Below are positions 27,155 through 36,508 of a stretch of 64,000 bases of DNA, piece after piece (the stretch's first letter is position 1; every line of letters starts with the position of its first letter). Below the pieces are notes generated by a model that was given only the letters and a program-made list of their open reading frames with translations, was not told the origin of the DNA and did no database searches. Position numbers and translations under genes: made by a program. The DNA lies in NCBI GenBank assembly GCA_002705265.1, contig PAHR01000021.1:23060-87059 (forward strand), written 5' to 3'. The DNA is from Pelagibacteraceae bacterium. GTDB taxonomy: Bacteria; Pseudomonadota; Alphaproteobacteria; HIMB59.

Positions 27155-28228
27155 ATGTATGAGCAAAATTTTTATAATTTAGAATACAATGAATTAAAAA
27201 AACATTTGTCTGAATTTAATTTATCTGAAAAAGCTGCGAGCATGAGAGCAAACCAAATATGGAAATTTGTTTACAAAAAGGGCGTTGGCAATCCAGATAA
27301 TTTTATAAATCTTCCTTTAGAATTAATAAATAAAATTAAAACAAAAATAGACTTTAACAAGATATCCATTGAAGAAAAAAAAGCTTCGCGGGATGGTACT
27401 ATTAAATGGCTTTTCAAACTAAATGACGGCAATCTTATAGAAACTGTTTATATTCCATTTGGCAAAACAGGCACTCTTTGTGTATCATCGCAAGTTGGCT
27501 GTACTTTAAATTGTAAGTTTTGTCATACTGGAACTCAAATGATTGTAAAAAACTTAGAAACAACAGAAATCATACAACAAGTATTGTTAGCAAAAGACGA
27601 GCTGACTGACTGGTCTAAAGAAAAAAAAATAAGAAATATAGTATATATGGGAATGGGGGAGCCACTTTATAATTTTAATAACGTTAAAAAATCAATTGAG
27701 ATTTTAAAGAATGTTGATGGATTAGAATTTGGTCCAAAAAGAATTACTATTTCGACTGCTGGGATTGTTCCAGAAATATTATCGGCTTCAAAAGAAATTA
27801 AAACTTGTTTGGCTGTTTCTCTCCATGCTCCTACTGATGAAATTAGGGAAAAAATTATGCCGATCAACAAAAAGTATAAGCTCAAGGCTTTAATTGACAG
27901 CTGTAGAAAATATGCGGAAATGAATAAAGAAAAAATTTTCTTGGAGTATGTTTTATTAAAAGACATCAATGATACAAAATACTGCGCACAAAAACTTATA
28001 AAGCTTATGGGAGGGTTTCCCTGTAAGCTAAATCTTATAGAATTTAATGTTTGGCCTGGGGCTGGCTTTGAGCCTTCCTCAAAAGAGAAAGTCTCAGAGT
28101 TTTATAATACTATAAAAGAATCCGGCCATGTGGTGACCCTAAGAAAATCGAAGGGTAATGATATTTTGGGTGCGTGCGGCCAACTTAAAACAGAGAGCAA
28201 AAAAATATCTAAAAAGCTTGATAATTAA
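27155..28228 (+). CDS. rlmN: Dual-specificity rRNA/tRNA methyltransferase RlmN
   Basis: This radical-SAM enzyme puts a C2 methyl on A2503 of 23S rRNA and A37 of some tRNAs. The cluster motif is [11 protein letters not shown] (CxxxCxxC, near residue 112-122). The SAM-contact GEPLYNF and late [15 protein letters not shown] segments follow, and the second catalytic Cys is in ILGACGQL near the C terminus. I moved the start to the ATG at 27155, which has AAGG about 10 bp upstream and removes 13 unconserved residues (357 aa). It is divergent from mnmE and overlaps the convergent rho gene by 4 bp. Confidence 0.95.
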   Translation: MYEQNFYNLEYNELKKHLSEFNLSEKAASMRANQIWKFVYKKGVGNPDNFINLPLELINKIKTKIDFNKISIEEKKASRDGTIKWLFKLNDGNLIETVYIPFGKTGTLCVSSQVGCTLNCKFCHTGTQMIVKNLETTEIIQQVLLAKDELTDWSKEKKIRNIVYMGMGEPLYNFNNVKKSIEILKNVDGLEFGPKRITISTAGIVPEILSASKEIKTCLAVSLHAPTDEIREKIMPINKKYKLKALIDSCRKYAEMNKEKIFLEYVLLKDINDTKYCAQKLIKLMGGFPCKLNLIEFNVWPGAGFEPSSKEKVSEFYNTIKESGHVVTLRKSKGNDILGACGQLKTESKKISKKLDN

Positions 28229-29484
28229 GCTTTATTCATGCTTAAGAAAAATTCTTGGTTGGTTTTACAATCCTTCATTTTGTCTAATAAAAACTCCATG
28301 GAGTCAACTGTACCCATGGAAGATAAAATTTTTCTTAATATAAAAACTTTTTGTAAATCACCTTGATCAATTAATAGGTCTTCTTTTCTTGTCCCGGATT
28401 TTTGGACATCTATTGCAGGATAAGTTCTTTTGTCGGATAATTTTCTATCTAGGACTATTTCTGAATTACCAGTTCCCTTAAACTCCTCAAAAATAACTTC
28501 GTCCATTCTGCTTCCTGTTTCAACTAGGGCGGTGGCTATAATTGTTAGAGACCCACCTTCCTCTATATTCCTTGCTGCGCCAAAAAATCTTTTAGGTCTT
28601 TGCAGGGCATTTGCATCTACACCGCCTGTTAGGACTTTCCCACTTGATGGCACAACCGTATTATATGCTCTTCCTAATCTTGTTAATGAATCAAGCAAGA
28701 TAACCACATCCAATTTATTTTCTGCTAATCTTTTTGCTTTCTCGATAACCATCTCTGCAACTTGTACGTGTCTTGCCGCTGGTTCATCAAATGTGGAGCT
28801 AATGACTTCTCCCTTGACAGATCTTTGCATATCAGTTACCTCTTCTGGTCTTTCATCAATTAATAAGACTATTAAATAAACATTAGGGTAATTTTCTGTG
28901 ATAGATTTTGCTATCTTTTGTAATATTACGGTTTTTCCAGATCTTGGGGGAGCAACTATTATTGATCTTTGGCCAGCTCCTACCGGAGCCACAATGTCTA
29001 TAATTCTTGAAGTAAGATCTTTGTCTGGTTTATCTGTTTCTAAACTAAATTTTTTCTCTGGGTATAGGGGTGTTAAATTATCAAAATTTGTCTTAAATTT
29101 ATTATAATCTTTAATATCAACAAAATTTATTTTTTTTGTCTCTATGAGTGCAAAATATCTTTCTCCATCCTTGGGCGGCCTAATTGGTCCTTCTAAGGTA
29201 TCACCTTTTCTAAGACCATATTTTTTTATTTGGCCAGGACTTACATATATGTCGTCTGGTCCAGGCAGGTAATTGGAATCTGCTGATCTAAGAAAACCAA
29301 ATCCATCCTGCATAGTTTCTAGAACCCCTTCACCTATGATTTCCTCTCCTTTTTCACCTAGTTTCTTAAGTATAGAGAAAAATATCTCTTGTTTCCTTTG
29401 GCCAGCAGAGTTTTCTATACCTATACTACTTGCGTAGTCCAAAAGTTCCTGAGGTTTTTTTACTTTTAGTTCGTTTAAATGCAT
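28225..29484 (-). CDS. rho: Transcription termination factor Rho
   Basis: Rho is a hexameric RNA helicase that ends transcription at untranslated RNA. At 419 aa it has an N-terminal Rho_N helix bundle, an OB-fold with the RNP-like segment [16 protein letters not shown] (near 65), Walker [13 protein letters not shown] (near 175-186), Walker [17 protein letters not shown], and the R-loop [22 protein letters not shown]. It sits at the left border of the putative origin. Order mnmE-rho-origin side is as in several Alphaproteobacteria. Confidence 0.97.
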   Translation of the reverse strand: MHLNELKVKKPQELLDYASSIGIENSAGQRKQEIFFSILKKLGEKGEEIIGEGVLETMQDGFGFLRSADSNYLPGPDDIYVSPGQIKKYGLRKGDTLEGPIRPPKDGERYFALIETKKINFVDIKDYNKFKTNFDNLTPLYPEKKFSLETDKPDKDLTSRIIDIVAPVGAGQRSIIVAPPRSGKTVILQKIAKSITENYPNVYLIVLLIDERPEEVTDMQRSVKGEVISSTFDEPAARHVQVAEMVIEKAKRLAENKLDVVILLDSLTRLGRAYNTVVPSSGKVLTGGVDANALQRPKRFFGAARNIEEGGSLTIIATALVETGSRMDEVIFEEFKGTGNSEIVLDRKLSDKRTYPAIDVQKSGTRKEDLLIDQGDLQKVFILRKILSSMGTVDSMEFLLDKMKDCKTNQEFFLSMNKA

Positions 29485-29724
29485 TGAAGTTTATTAAATT
29501 AAAGAAATTATGAATTAAGATAATATATAAAAATATAAATAAATAAATATTTTTTTTAAAAGAAGAAGGGTTAATGTTGTATGTCTATATGTGGGGATTA
29601 ACACCAAAAGAATGATATTTTGTATATTTTTTAAGACAAATATCTAATATTCACAGCTGTTAGTAACTTAATAAGGATAAAAGTTATACATAAATTTTAA
29701 AAATAAATTAAAAAGGTAATATTT
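29485..29724. other. Putative chromosomal replication origin region (rho-maf gap)
   Basis: This 240-bp, extremely AT-rich gap is the longest non-coding stretch in the window and separates leftward rho from rightward maf. In Caulobacter-type genomes the origin lies in this same interval, flanked by rho/hemE on one side and maf-aroE-coaE-dnaQ on the other. I see weak DnaA-box matches: ATATTCACA (29647-29655) and TTATACATA (29684-29692), each 7 of 9 to TTATCCACA, and a poorer TGTGGGGAT (29590-29598). AT-runs at 29515-29560 could be an unwinding element. No CtrA motif TTAA-N7-TTAA was found. The assignment is inferred from context. Confidence 0.5.
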
Positions 29725-30321
29725 ATGAACATTAATAAACAGCTTAAGAATAACTTACTAATAGGAACTAAAAGCACAACAAGAAGAAAGTTGTTTAAAA
29801 GTGCCGGCCTTAGGTTTAAATACAGGTCCCCCGAAGTAGAAGAAGAAAAAGCATTGCAAGGAAAAAATATACCAGTTGAAAAACAATCACTTTTTATAGC
29901 CAAGGCAAAAGCTAAGTTTCTATGTAAAAGGCACCCTGGTTTCTACGTTGTGTGTTTTGACACAACAATACACGTAGGCAGGAAAACAATATTTAAATCC
30001 AAAAATAGAAAAGAATGTTTGTGGGTTTTAAATTATTTAAATAACAAAAAACATTATCTTTATACATCCTGTGTGATAATGAAAGATAATAAATTAATTT
30101 TATCAAATGTTGACATGGCAATAATTGAATTTAAGAATAACTCTCAGTCAGAACTAAAAAATTATGTGAAAAAACATTATAATAAGATAGTTAACTCCGT
30201 TGGATGTTATAATATAGAAGCAGAAGGGATGGAAGTTATAAAACGAATGCATGGAAGCTACTATTCTGTCTTGGGCGCACCACTAATATTAATGATAGAT
30301 AAATTAACAAAATTAAAATAA
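29725..30321 (+). CDS. Maf-like nucleotide pyrophosphatase, diverged
   Basis: This 198-aa Maf/HAM1-fold protein belongs to a family that hydrolyses non-canonical or modified nucleoside triphosphates. Recognisable elements are LIGTKSTTRRKLFKSAGL (the SxSxxR region), VVCFDTTIHVG (family GADTVV, with the acid kept), and CYNIEAEGMEVIKRMHGSYY followed by SVLGAPL. The usual KP of the ILGKP motif is replaced (IFKSKN), so substrate preference may differ. It opens the rightward maf-aroE-coaE-dnaQ operon, 2 bp before aroE. Confidence 0.75.
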   Translation: MNINKQLKNNLLIGTKSTTRRKLFKSAGLRFKYRSPEVEEEKALQGKNIPVEKQSLFIAKAKAKFLCKRHPGFYVVCFDTTIHVGRKTIFKSKNRKECLWVLNYLNNKKHYLYTSCVIMKDNKLILSNVDMAIIEFKNNSQSELKNYVKKHYNKIVNSVGCYNIEAEGMEVIKRMHGSYYSVLGAPLILMIDKLTKLK

Positions 30322-30323
30322 AA

Positions 30324-31145
30324 ATGAAAAAAATAGGAATAGTTGCTGAAAGCCTGGCACATAGTCTGTCCCCAGACATACATAATTATTGGATTAAAAA
30401 AAATAAACTAGATGTTGAATACCAGTCAATTGAAATAAAAGAAAAACAACTTAATCAATTTTTTAAAAAGTTTGTTGATGATAAAAATTTTTTGGGATTT
30501 AATATAACGGTTCCATACAAAGAAAAATTTTTTAAGATCTGCCCAAATATTTCAGATAAAGGAAAAGACATCGGCTCAATAAATTTAATTTATAAAAGTA
30601 AAAATAAGATTTTTGGAGAAAACACCGACTATATAGGATTTAAAAAAACATACGAAAAAACTATAAAATCAAAAATAAATAAAGTTTTGGTTATAGGATC
30701 GGGCGGAGCAGCAAGGGCGATATTAAAATACCTAAGTGATAAGGGCATTTATGAAATTGACATATATTCTAAGTCATTCAAAAAGAGAAGAGCGATAAAT
30801 AAAGGATTTAACATCAATAACTATTTTATTGATAGCAATCATCTTATATCAAGAAAATATAATCTAATTGTAAATGCCTCTACGGGGGGAATGACCAATC
30901 ATAGTAAATTCAATTCACAAATTATCAATCTTGTAAAATCGACGGACTATCTTATTGATATTGTATATAATCCAATAAAAACAGCGTTAATTAAAGAGGC
31001 GATAAAAGCAAAAATATCTTATTCTGGCGGCCTAACAATGTTATTAGAACAAGCAAAGCCATCTTTTGAGCTTTGGCTCCCAGGCAATAAAGCAAAAATA
31101 TCAAGCTATCTGTACAATAAGGTTAAAAAAAAACTCAATGACTAA
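30324..31145 (+). CDS. aroE: Shikimate dehydrogenase AroE
   Basis: AroE performs NADPH-dependent reduction of 3-dehydroshikimate to shikimate in aromatic amino-acid synthesis (273 aa). The substrate-site motif is AHSLSPDIHN (near residue 12-21). The catalytic lysine is in FNITVPYKEKF and the aspartate in GENTDYIGF. The nucleotide-binding loop is VLVIGSGGAARAIL and the later SGGLTMLLEQA is typical. Its end overlaps coaE by 8 bp, so the two are translationally coupled. Confidence 0.94.
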   Translation: MKKIGIVAESLAHSLSPDIHNYWIKKNKLDVEYQSIEIKEKQLNQFFKKFVDDKNFLGFNITVPYKEKFFKICPNISDKGKDIGSINLIYKSKNKIFGENTDYIGFKKTYEKTIKSKINKVLVIGSGGAARAILKYLSDKGIYEIDIYSKSFKKRRAINKGFNINNYFIDSNHLISRKYNLIVNASTGGMTNHSKFNSQIINLVKSTDYLIDIVYNPIKTALIKEAIKAKISYSGGLTMLLEQAKPSFELWLPGNKAKISSYLYNKVKKKLND

Positions 31146-31695
31146 AATTGCAATTACAGGAAATATTGGATCCGGAAAAACCACGGCCTTAAATTTTTTT
31201 AAAAAAAAACAATATTTTACTTTGTCCTCTGATGAAATAATTAAACATATCTACTCTAATGATATTTTGAGATCTTGTGTCTTAAAAACCCTAAACATAA
31301 AATTTAATGACTACAAGGCCGAAATAATAACCAAAATGACCAGCCCATATTTTAATTCTAAATTAAAAAAAACACTATACCCGATCATGAATGAAATTAA
31401 AAAAAAAAGAACATATAAGCATATAACCAAAAAAAAATTGTTTTTTGAAATACCTCTTTTGTTTGAAGAAAAACTAGAAAAAAATTATGATTTAATTATA
31501 TTTATTAAAAGCGATCACAATATCAGATTAAAAAGAGTGTTGGCAAAGGGCATGACAGAAAATTACTTTAGGTTAATGAGTAAATACCAACAGACTAATT
31601 CTTTAAAACAAATATCCAGCGATATAACAATTTTAAACAATGGATCTGTTTTTGATCTATATGAAAGTCTTAATTGGTGCGAGAGATCCTTGTGA
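31138..31695 (+). CDS. coaE: Dephospho-CoA kinase CoaE
   Basis: CoaE catalyses the last step of coenzyme A synthesis, 3'-phosphorylation of dephospho-CoA. The P-loop is ITGNIGSGKTTALNFF at the very N terminus, followed by SSDEI (substrate Asp). The lid arginines lie in RLKRVLAKG. The ORF track starts at 31066 inside aroE. I chose the ATG at 31138, which places the P-loop at residue 8 as in homologues and gives 185 aa. It overlaps the aroE stop by 8 bp and the dnaQ GTG by 4 bp. Confidence 0.92.
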   Translation: MTKIAITGNIGSGKTTALNFFKKKQYFTLSSDEIIKHIYSNDILRSCVLKTLNIKFNDYKAEIITKMTSPYFNSKLKKTLYPIMNEIKKKRTYKHITKKKLFFEIPLLFEEKLEKNYDLIIFIKSDHNIRLKRVLAKGMTENYFRLMSKYQQTNSLKQISSDITILNNGSVFDLYESLNWCERSL

Positions 31696-32345
31696 GAGAA
31701 ATTATATTAGACATAGAAACTACAGGACTAGACCACAGCGTAGGACACAAAATTATCGAAATAGGGTGTTTTGAGCTTATTGATAAGCAAATGGGAAAAA
31801 ACTATCATCAATATATTAATCCTAATAAAAAATTAACCGAGGATAATATTAAGATACATGGGTTAACAAATGAATTTTTAAATAAATATCCTCTTTTCTT
31901 TGATGTAGCAGAAGATTTTTTAAAATTTATTGGAAATGATCCAATTGTAGCGCACAATGCTCAATTCGATATAGGATTTCTAAACAACGAACTTGAAGAC
32001 GCGCGACTTGAAAAAATAACACAAGACAGGATAGTTGACACCCTCGTTATAGCCAGGAATATGTTTCCCGGACAACAAATAAACCTAGACAGTCTTGTAA
32101 AAAAACTAAAAATTCAAACTCTAATTAACAGAGACCATCATGGGGCCTTAAAAGATGCAAAAATTTTGACCGATGTATATCTTGAGCTAAGAGGACATAC
32201 TCAGATGGGGCTTGATCTTTTCACTGATACAGCTCAATCAAACCCCTTATTATATGAGCCATATAATGGTAAGGTTGTCCTAACAAAAGACGAGACAGAT
32301 AACTTTAAAGAGTTTATAAAAAGTATAGTCAATAATGGACAATAA
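31692..32345 (+). CDS. dnaQ: DNA polymerase III epsilon subunit DnaQ (proofreading exonuclease)
   Basis: DnaQ is the 3'-5' exonuclease that proofreads the replicative polymerase. The three DEDDh motifs are intact: ExoI ILDIETTGLD at the N terminus, ExoII AHNAQFDIGFL, and ExoIII HHGALKDAKILTDVY with its catalytic His and Asp. The track starts at a TTG (31674). I chose the GTG at 31692 (MREIILDIETTG), which matches homologues and overlaps the coaE stop as GTGA. Length is 217 aa. secB, which often follows in this cluster, is absent here. Confidence 0.94.
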   Translation: MREIILDIETTGLDHSVGHKIIEIGCFELIDKQMGKNYHQYINPNKKLTEDNIKIHGLTNEFLNKYPLFFDVAEDFLKFIGNDPIVAHNAQFDIGFLNNELEDARLEKITQDRIVDTLVIARNMFPGQQINLDSLVKKLKIQTLINRDHHGALKDAKILTDVYLELRGHTQMGLDLFTDTAQSNPLLYEPYNGKVVLTKDETDNFKEFIKSIVNNGQ

Positions 32346-32348
32346 AAA

Positions 32349-32864
32349 ATGAATGGTGAGTTTCTAGATATTATAATTTTTGGTGTTGTGGCCGTGTTTC
32401 TAATAATGAGACTAAAAAAAATCCTGGGATCAAATCAAGGAAAAATCATTAATATAAAAACTAGAAAAAACAATATTATTAAACCCAAAAAAGCAACTAT
32501 TAAGAAAATTGAACAAGATGACGAATTTATTAATGGAGCAAATCAAGCTTTTTCCATGATAGTCAATGCATACCAAGATAATAATATTACCAAGGTGAAA
32601 GACTTATTAACAAATGAAGCGCTGAAAATTCTTAGTGAGAATAAGGCGCCCGACCAAATTAAATTTATGAATGTTAAAAAATCTAAAGTTATATCAACAA
32701 CCGAGCAGGGCAACAAAATTCTAAAAATAGTACACTTTGAAACAGAGCATTATGATTTAAAAATTAATGACCAAATAGTTGTTTCAGAAGAGTGGGGCTT
32801 TGAAAAAGAAAACAAATCAAAAGACCCTAACTGGAAACTATTCTCCATTAAAGTTATTGAATAA
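32349..32864 (+). CDS. Tim44-domain protein (TimA type)
   Basis: This 171-aa inner-membrane-anchored protein has one N-terminal membrane segment (DIIIFGVVAVFLIMRL), then a basic linker, then a Tim44-like domain (FINGANQAFSMIVNAYQDNNITKVKDLLTN to the C terminus). The family is the bacterial relative of the mitochondrial import motor adaptor Tim44. Its role in Alphaproteobacteria is unclear. It is shorter than usual. Its position between dnaQ and smr, without secB or mltA, is a shortened version of the standard alphaproteobacterial block. Confidence 0.82.
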   Translation: MNGEFLDIIIFGVVAVFLIMRLKKILGSNQGKIINIKTRKNNIIKPKKATIKKIEQDDEFINGANQAFSMIVNAYQDNNITKVKDLLTNEALKILSENKAPDQIKFMNVKKSKVISTTEQGNKILKIVHFETEHYDLKINDQIVVSEEWGFEKENKSKDPNWKLFSIKVIE

Positions 32865-33396
32865 AATTAAAATTCCACTTCAAGACAATAGGACAAGAAA
32901 AAAAAGACAAAGTAGCGCAAAACAAAGCGTTAGAAAAATTACTATTAGTTTTAATGACGGGAGGGAAAAAGAAAATAAAACTAATTTAAATCTCAAAAAC
33001 CCATTAAATAAAAATAGCATTTCTCCTGAAACAAAAAAAACAAAAATTAACAAAGAAACCATAGCGCCATTTTATGATAAAAATATTCATAAGTTTTTTA
33101 AAAAAAATAATTTTTATAAACTTGATCTACACGGCCACACGCTAGAAAGCGCAAAGACAAATTTATATAATTATTGTTACGGACACTTTAAAAGTAAAAA
33201 CCTATTGCACATTATAGTAACGGGACTTGGAAATAAGTCAGACAAAGAAAGCTTTTTTTCTGGTAAAATACGAAATTCTTTTAGTGATTGGATAAATCAA
33301 AATCCCTTGAATGAAATTATTAAAAGCTATCATCCTTGTAAAATCCAGCATGGTGGATTAGGCGCGTTTTACATAAAAATAAAATCTATAAAATAA
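32857..33396 (+). CDS. Smr-domain protein
   Basis: This protein has a basic, disordered first half and a C-terminal Smr domain (about 100-179) of the MutS2 C-terminal type. The key motifs are YKLDLHGHTLESAK (LDLHG) and KIQHGGLGAFYIKI (HGxGxG-like). Smr domains bind or nick branched DNA or cleave RNA. The track start at 32779 lies deep in the Tim44 gene. The TTG at 32857 gives an 8-bp overlap and 179 aa and seems more natural, but this start is uncertain. Its 3' end overlaps the convergent hslU gene by 11 bp. Confidence 0.83.
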   Translation: MNKIKIPLQDNRTRKKRQSSAKQSVRKITISFNDGREKENKTNLNLKNPLNKNSISPETKKTKINKETIAPFYDKNIHKFFKKNNFYKLDLHGHTLESAKTNLYNYCYGHFKSKNLLHIIVTGLGNKSDKESFFSGKIRNSFSDWINQNPLNEIIKSYHPCKIQHGGLGAFYIKIKSIK

Positions 33397-34699
33397 ATTT
33401 TTGATCGTCTTTTGATTTAACTTCGCTGCCTAAAGACTTATCAACCCATGCAGCATCAATTAAAACATCTTTGGTTTCATTTAAATTTGCCTGAAAACTA
33501 ATTTCTTCTAGAATTTTTTCAAACATAGTTTGCAGTCTTCTAGCGCCAATATTTTCGACATCTTGGTTGATTTTTTCAGTAAGCTCGGCAATTTTATTGA
33601 TTGCCCCATCATCAAAACTTAAATGAATATTTTCTGTATCAAATAAAGCTTTATATTGTTTAATAAGACTATTGTCTGTTTCCTTTAATATTTTAACCAG
33701 ATCATCTCTTGTTAAACCATTCAATCTCACCCTAACAGGCAGTCTTCCTTGAAGCTCTGGTAATAAATCGCTAGGTTTGGATTGATGAAAAGCGCCTGAT
33801 GCTATAAAGAGTATGTGATTTGTTTCAACTGACCCATATTTTGTAGAGACAGTTGTCCCCTCAATTAATGGCAAAAGATCTCTTTGTACGCCGTCTCTTG
33901 ATACGTCGCCCCCCCTCCTAGTCGTATTTGTTGCAATCTTATCTATCTCATCAATAAAGACTATTCCGCTTTCCTGAACCTTTTTCATGGCCATCTGAAC
34001 GACATTCTGTTTTTCTGCGATTTTTTCTATTTCTTCTTGTATGATTGGTTCGTAAGCGTCACCAATTTTAATCTTTGTTTTTTTCTTATTTTTCATGCCC
34101 TTACCAAATATGTCACCAATGTTCATCATTCCCAATTGTGCACCAGGCATGCCTGGTATGTCCATAGACTGAAAAGGGTTGTTCTTTTGATCAATTGATA
34201 TTTCAACTTCTTTATCATTTAATTCATTGTTACGAAGCATAGTTCTAAATTTTTCTTTAGTTTCTTGTGTTGGGTTTTCACCAAGCAATGCGTTTAAAAT
34301 AATTTCCTCCGCATTTTCATAAGCAACACTAATATATTTTTCTTTAATAATTTTTTTTTCTAAATTAATCGCAACTTCCACAAGGTCTCTAATTATTTGT
34401 TCAACATCTCTTCCAACATATCCTACTTCTGTGAATTTTGTTGCTTCGACTTTAATAAAAGGAGATTGAGTTAATTTTGCAAGTTTTCTTGCAATTTCTG
34501 TTTTCCCACAACCTGTTGGACCTAGCATTAAAATATTTTTTGGAATTATGTCTTCTCTTAAAGCCTTATCTTTTATATTCAATCTTCGCCAACGATTACG
34601 AAGAGCAATTGAAACTGCCTTTTTTGCATTGTCCTGGCCTATAACATACCTATCTAATTCTTCTTTAATAGCTTTTGGTGTTAATGTTTGGTCGTCCAT
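33386..34699 (-). CDS. hslU: HslU ATPase of the HslUV protease
   Basis: HslU is a AAA+ unfoldase that feeds substrates to HslV. It has 437 aa. Walker A is LGPTGCGKTEIARKLA, Walker B IVFIDEIDKIA, and the pore motif region is VEATKFTEVGYVGRDVE. An intermediate domain with a Met-rich stretch lies at about 120-230. The ORF track includes 16 extra residues. The ATG at 34699 ([19 protein letters not shown]) fits homologues and overlaps the hslV stop by one base, showing translational coupling. Confidence 0.96.
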   Translation of the reverse strand: MDDQTLTPKAIKEELDRYVIGQDNAKKAVSIALRNRWRRLNIKDKALREDIIPKNILMLGPTGCGKTEIARKLAKLTQSPFIKVEATKFTEVGYVGRDVEQIIRDLVEVAINLEKKIIKEKYISVAYENAEEIILNALLGENPTQETKEKFRTMLRNNELNDKEVEISIDQKNNPFQSMDIPGMPGAQLGMMNIGDIFGKGMKNKKKTKIKIGDAYEPIIQEEIEKIAEKQNVVQMAMKKVQESGIVFIDEIDKIATNTTRRGGDVSRDGVQRDLLPLIEGTTVSTKYGSVETNHILFIASGAFHQSKPSDLLPELQGRLPVRVRLNGLTRDDLVKILKETDNSLIKQYKALFDTENIHLSFDDGAINKIAELTEKINQDVENIGARRLQTMFEKILEEISFQANLNETKDVLIDAAWVDKSLGSEVKSKDDQKFIL

Positions 34700-35250
34700 T
34701 AAGTTTTTATTTCTGCAATATTTAAAGTTTCGTTTGTATAAATGCAAAGCTCAGCCGCAATTTTTAGTGACTCAGTTGCAATTTCTTTTGCGCCTAGCTT
34801 GCTATTTCTCTTTAATGCTCGCGCAGCACTTAAAGCAAAATTACCTCCAGAACCAATTGCAATGACACCTTGCTCAGGCTCTAAAACATCTCCGGTCCCA
34901 CTTATTAAAAACGTCTCATTCTTATCTGCAGCAATAATCATTGATTCAAGTCTTCTTAGATATTTATCTGTTCTCCAATCTTTTGCTAGTTCAACACAAG
35001 CCCTTTTAAGATTATATGAGTATTCCTCGCATTTTTTCTCTAATCTCTCGAAAAGCGTAAACGCGTCAGCCGTTGATCCAGCAAAGCCGACGATAATTTT
35101 TTCATCGTTAAAAGTCCTAATTTTATTGGCATTTGACTTCATTACGGATGTTCCAAGTGTTACCTGTCCATCAGAAGCAATTACTACGGATTTTTCATCC
35201 CTGACACAAACAACCGTAGTCGCCCTTATAATTGTTTTGTTTTTTTCCAT
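34699..35250 (-). CDS. hslV: HslV peptidase of the HslUV protease
   Basis: HslV is a proteasome-like threonine peptidase (183 aa) that forms a double-hexamer with HslU. The presumed catalytic Thr1 is exposed in RATTVVCVR after a short propeptide. [10 protein letters not shown] and [18 protein letters not shown] are typical. The track begins at 35322; I chose the ATG at 35250 ([12 protein letters not shown]). Family members usually have Gly rather than Ala before the first Thr. The upstream 41-bp gap is shared with the divergent hisB gene. No sigma-32 box was seen there. Confidence 0.94.
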   Translation of the reverse strand: MEKNKTIIRATTVVCVRDEKSVVIASDGQVTLGTSVMKSNANKIRTFNDEKIIVGFAGSTADAFTLFERLEKKCEEYSYNLKRACVELAKDWRTDKYLRRLESMIIAADKNETFLISGTGDVLEPEQGVIAIGSGGNFALSAARALKRNSKLGAKEIATESLKIAAELCIYTNETLNIAEIKT

Positions 35251-35291
35251 TAATCTTATAAATATAGTTATTAAATATCCATTTACAAACC

Positions 35292-35876
35292 ATGAGAAAA
35301 TATTTATTAAACAGGAAAACAAAAGAAACAGATATCAACATTAATATCAATATTGATGGTTCTGGAAAAAGCAACATTAGCACAAAAATTCCTTTTTTTG
35401 ACCACATGCTTGAACAAATTTCTACTCACTCATTGGTTGACCTGGACATAAATTGTGATGGCGACTTAGATATTGACTATCATCACACCGTAGAAGATGT
35501 TGGCTTAGTTTTGGGCCAGGCAATTAAAGAGAGCTTGGGGGACAAAAAAGGCATAAAGAGATTTTCAAATGCGTACGTTGCATTTGATGAAACATGCACA
35601 AGGACTGTTTTAGATCTTTGTAACAGGCCTTTTTTTATATGGAATGTAAAAACTTCTTTAGAAAAAGTAGGTGACATAGACACGGAACTATTCCCAGAGT
35701 TTTTTAAATCTCTTACAACTGAAGCTAAAATGAACTGTCATATCGAAACATTATACGGGAATAACAACCATCATATTATTGAAAGCTGTTTTAAGTCATT
35801 TGCATTAGCGCTTAAAGAAGCAACAGAGATTGATCAAAGAAAAACTTCTGTGCCTAGCTCTAAAGGGGCGCTTTGA
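35292..35876 (+). CDS. hisB: Imidazoleglycerol-phosphate dehydratase HisB
   Basis: HisB dehydrates imidazole-glycerol phosphate to imidazole-acetol phosphate in histidine synthesis (194 aa). Metal-binding repeats are [26 protein letters not shown] and [14 protein letters not shown]. It has no fused phosphatase domain, unlike the enterobacterial bifunctional form. It is the first gene of hisB-hisH-hisA-hisF, with 4-bp overlap to hisH. Confidence 0.96.
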   Translation: MRKYLLNRKTKETDINININIDGSGKSNISTKIPFFDHMLEQISTHSLVDLDINCDGDLDIDYHHTVEDVGLVLGQAIKESLGDKKGIKRFSNAYVAFDETCTRTVLDLCNRPFFIWNVKTSLEKVGDIDTELFPEFFKSLTTEAKMNCHIETLYGNNNHHIIESCFKSFALALKEATEIDQRKTSVPSSKGAL

Positions 35877-36508
35877 AAAAAAAAGTTATTGGATTAATTG
35901 ACAGTGACTCAGGAAATATAGGGTCTATTAAAAAAGCTATACTAAAATCAATAGTAAGAAAACCATATAAATTAAAAATAATAAGAACAAAAAAAGATTT
36001 TATTAATGTAGATAAAATTATATTACCGGGCCAAGGAGCATTTGCAACGCTAATAAATAGTTTAAAAAAAAAGAAATTATATAATGAGCTACTTAAGTCT
36101 ATTACAGATTTATCACTGCCTTACCTTGGGATTTGCGTTGGTATGCAAATATTAGCATCATATGGACATGAAAATAAAAAAATAAGGGGCATGAATATAA
36201 TTAAAGGAGACATTGTTAAATTTTCCAAAAAAAAACTTACTATTCCTCATATGGGGTGGAACTCCATAAGTATTAAAAAAGAAAACAAGGTTTTTAAAAA
36301 AAAAGATCTACATCTCAAAGATTTTTACTTTGTTCATAGTTATTACTTTAAAGGAGTTAAAAAAGAGGATGTAACAGCGACAACAAATTATAGCATTAAC
36401 TATCCATCAATTATTTCCAAAAACAACATATATGGAGTACAGTTTCATCCTGAAAAAAGCCACAAAATTGGCTTTAAAATAATCAATAATTTTATATTGA
36501 AATCATGA
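35873..36508 (+). CDS. hisH: Imidazole glycerol phosphate synthase glutaminase subunit HisH
   Basis: HisH is a class I glutamine amidotransferase (211 aa) that gives ammonia to HisF. The nucleophile elbow is YLGICVGMQILAS with the catalytic Cys near residue 85. The His and Glu of the triad are in VQFHPEKSH near the C terminus, and PGQGAF is the oxyanion-side motif. It overlaps hisB and hisA by 4 bp each, so stoichiometric translation is likely. Confidence 0.95.
   Translation: MKKKVIGLIDSDSGNIGSIKKAILKSIVRKPYKLKIIRTKKDFINVDKIILPGQGAFATLINSLKKKKLYNELLKSITDLSLPYLGICVGMQILASYGHENKKIRGMNIIKGDIVKFSKKKLTIPHMGWNSISIKKENKVFKKKDLHLKDFYFVHSYYFKGVKKEDVTATTNYSINYPSIISKNNIYGVQFHPEKSHKIGFKIINNFILKS

Noticed and set aside
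28430-28879. 149-aa plus-strand ORF
   Set aside because: It is antisense to rho, which carries all expected motifs.
29485-29724. CtrA-binding motif in the putative origin
   Set aside because: TTAA pairs are present by AT-richness, but none has the 7-bp spacing of the CtrA consensus.
34742-35344. 200-aa plus-strand ORF
   Set aside because: It is the shadow of hslV, which is unambiguous on the other strand.
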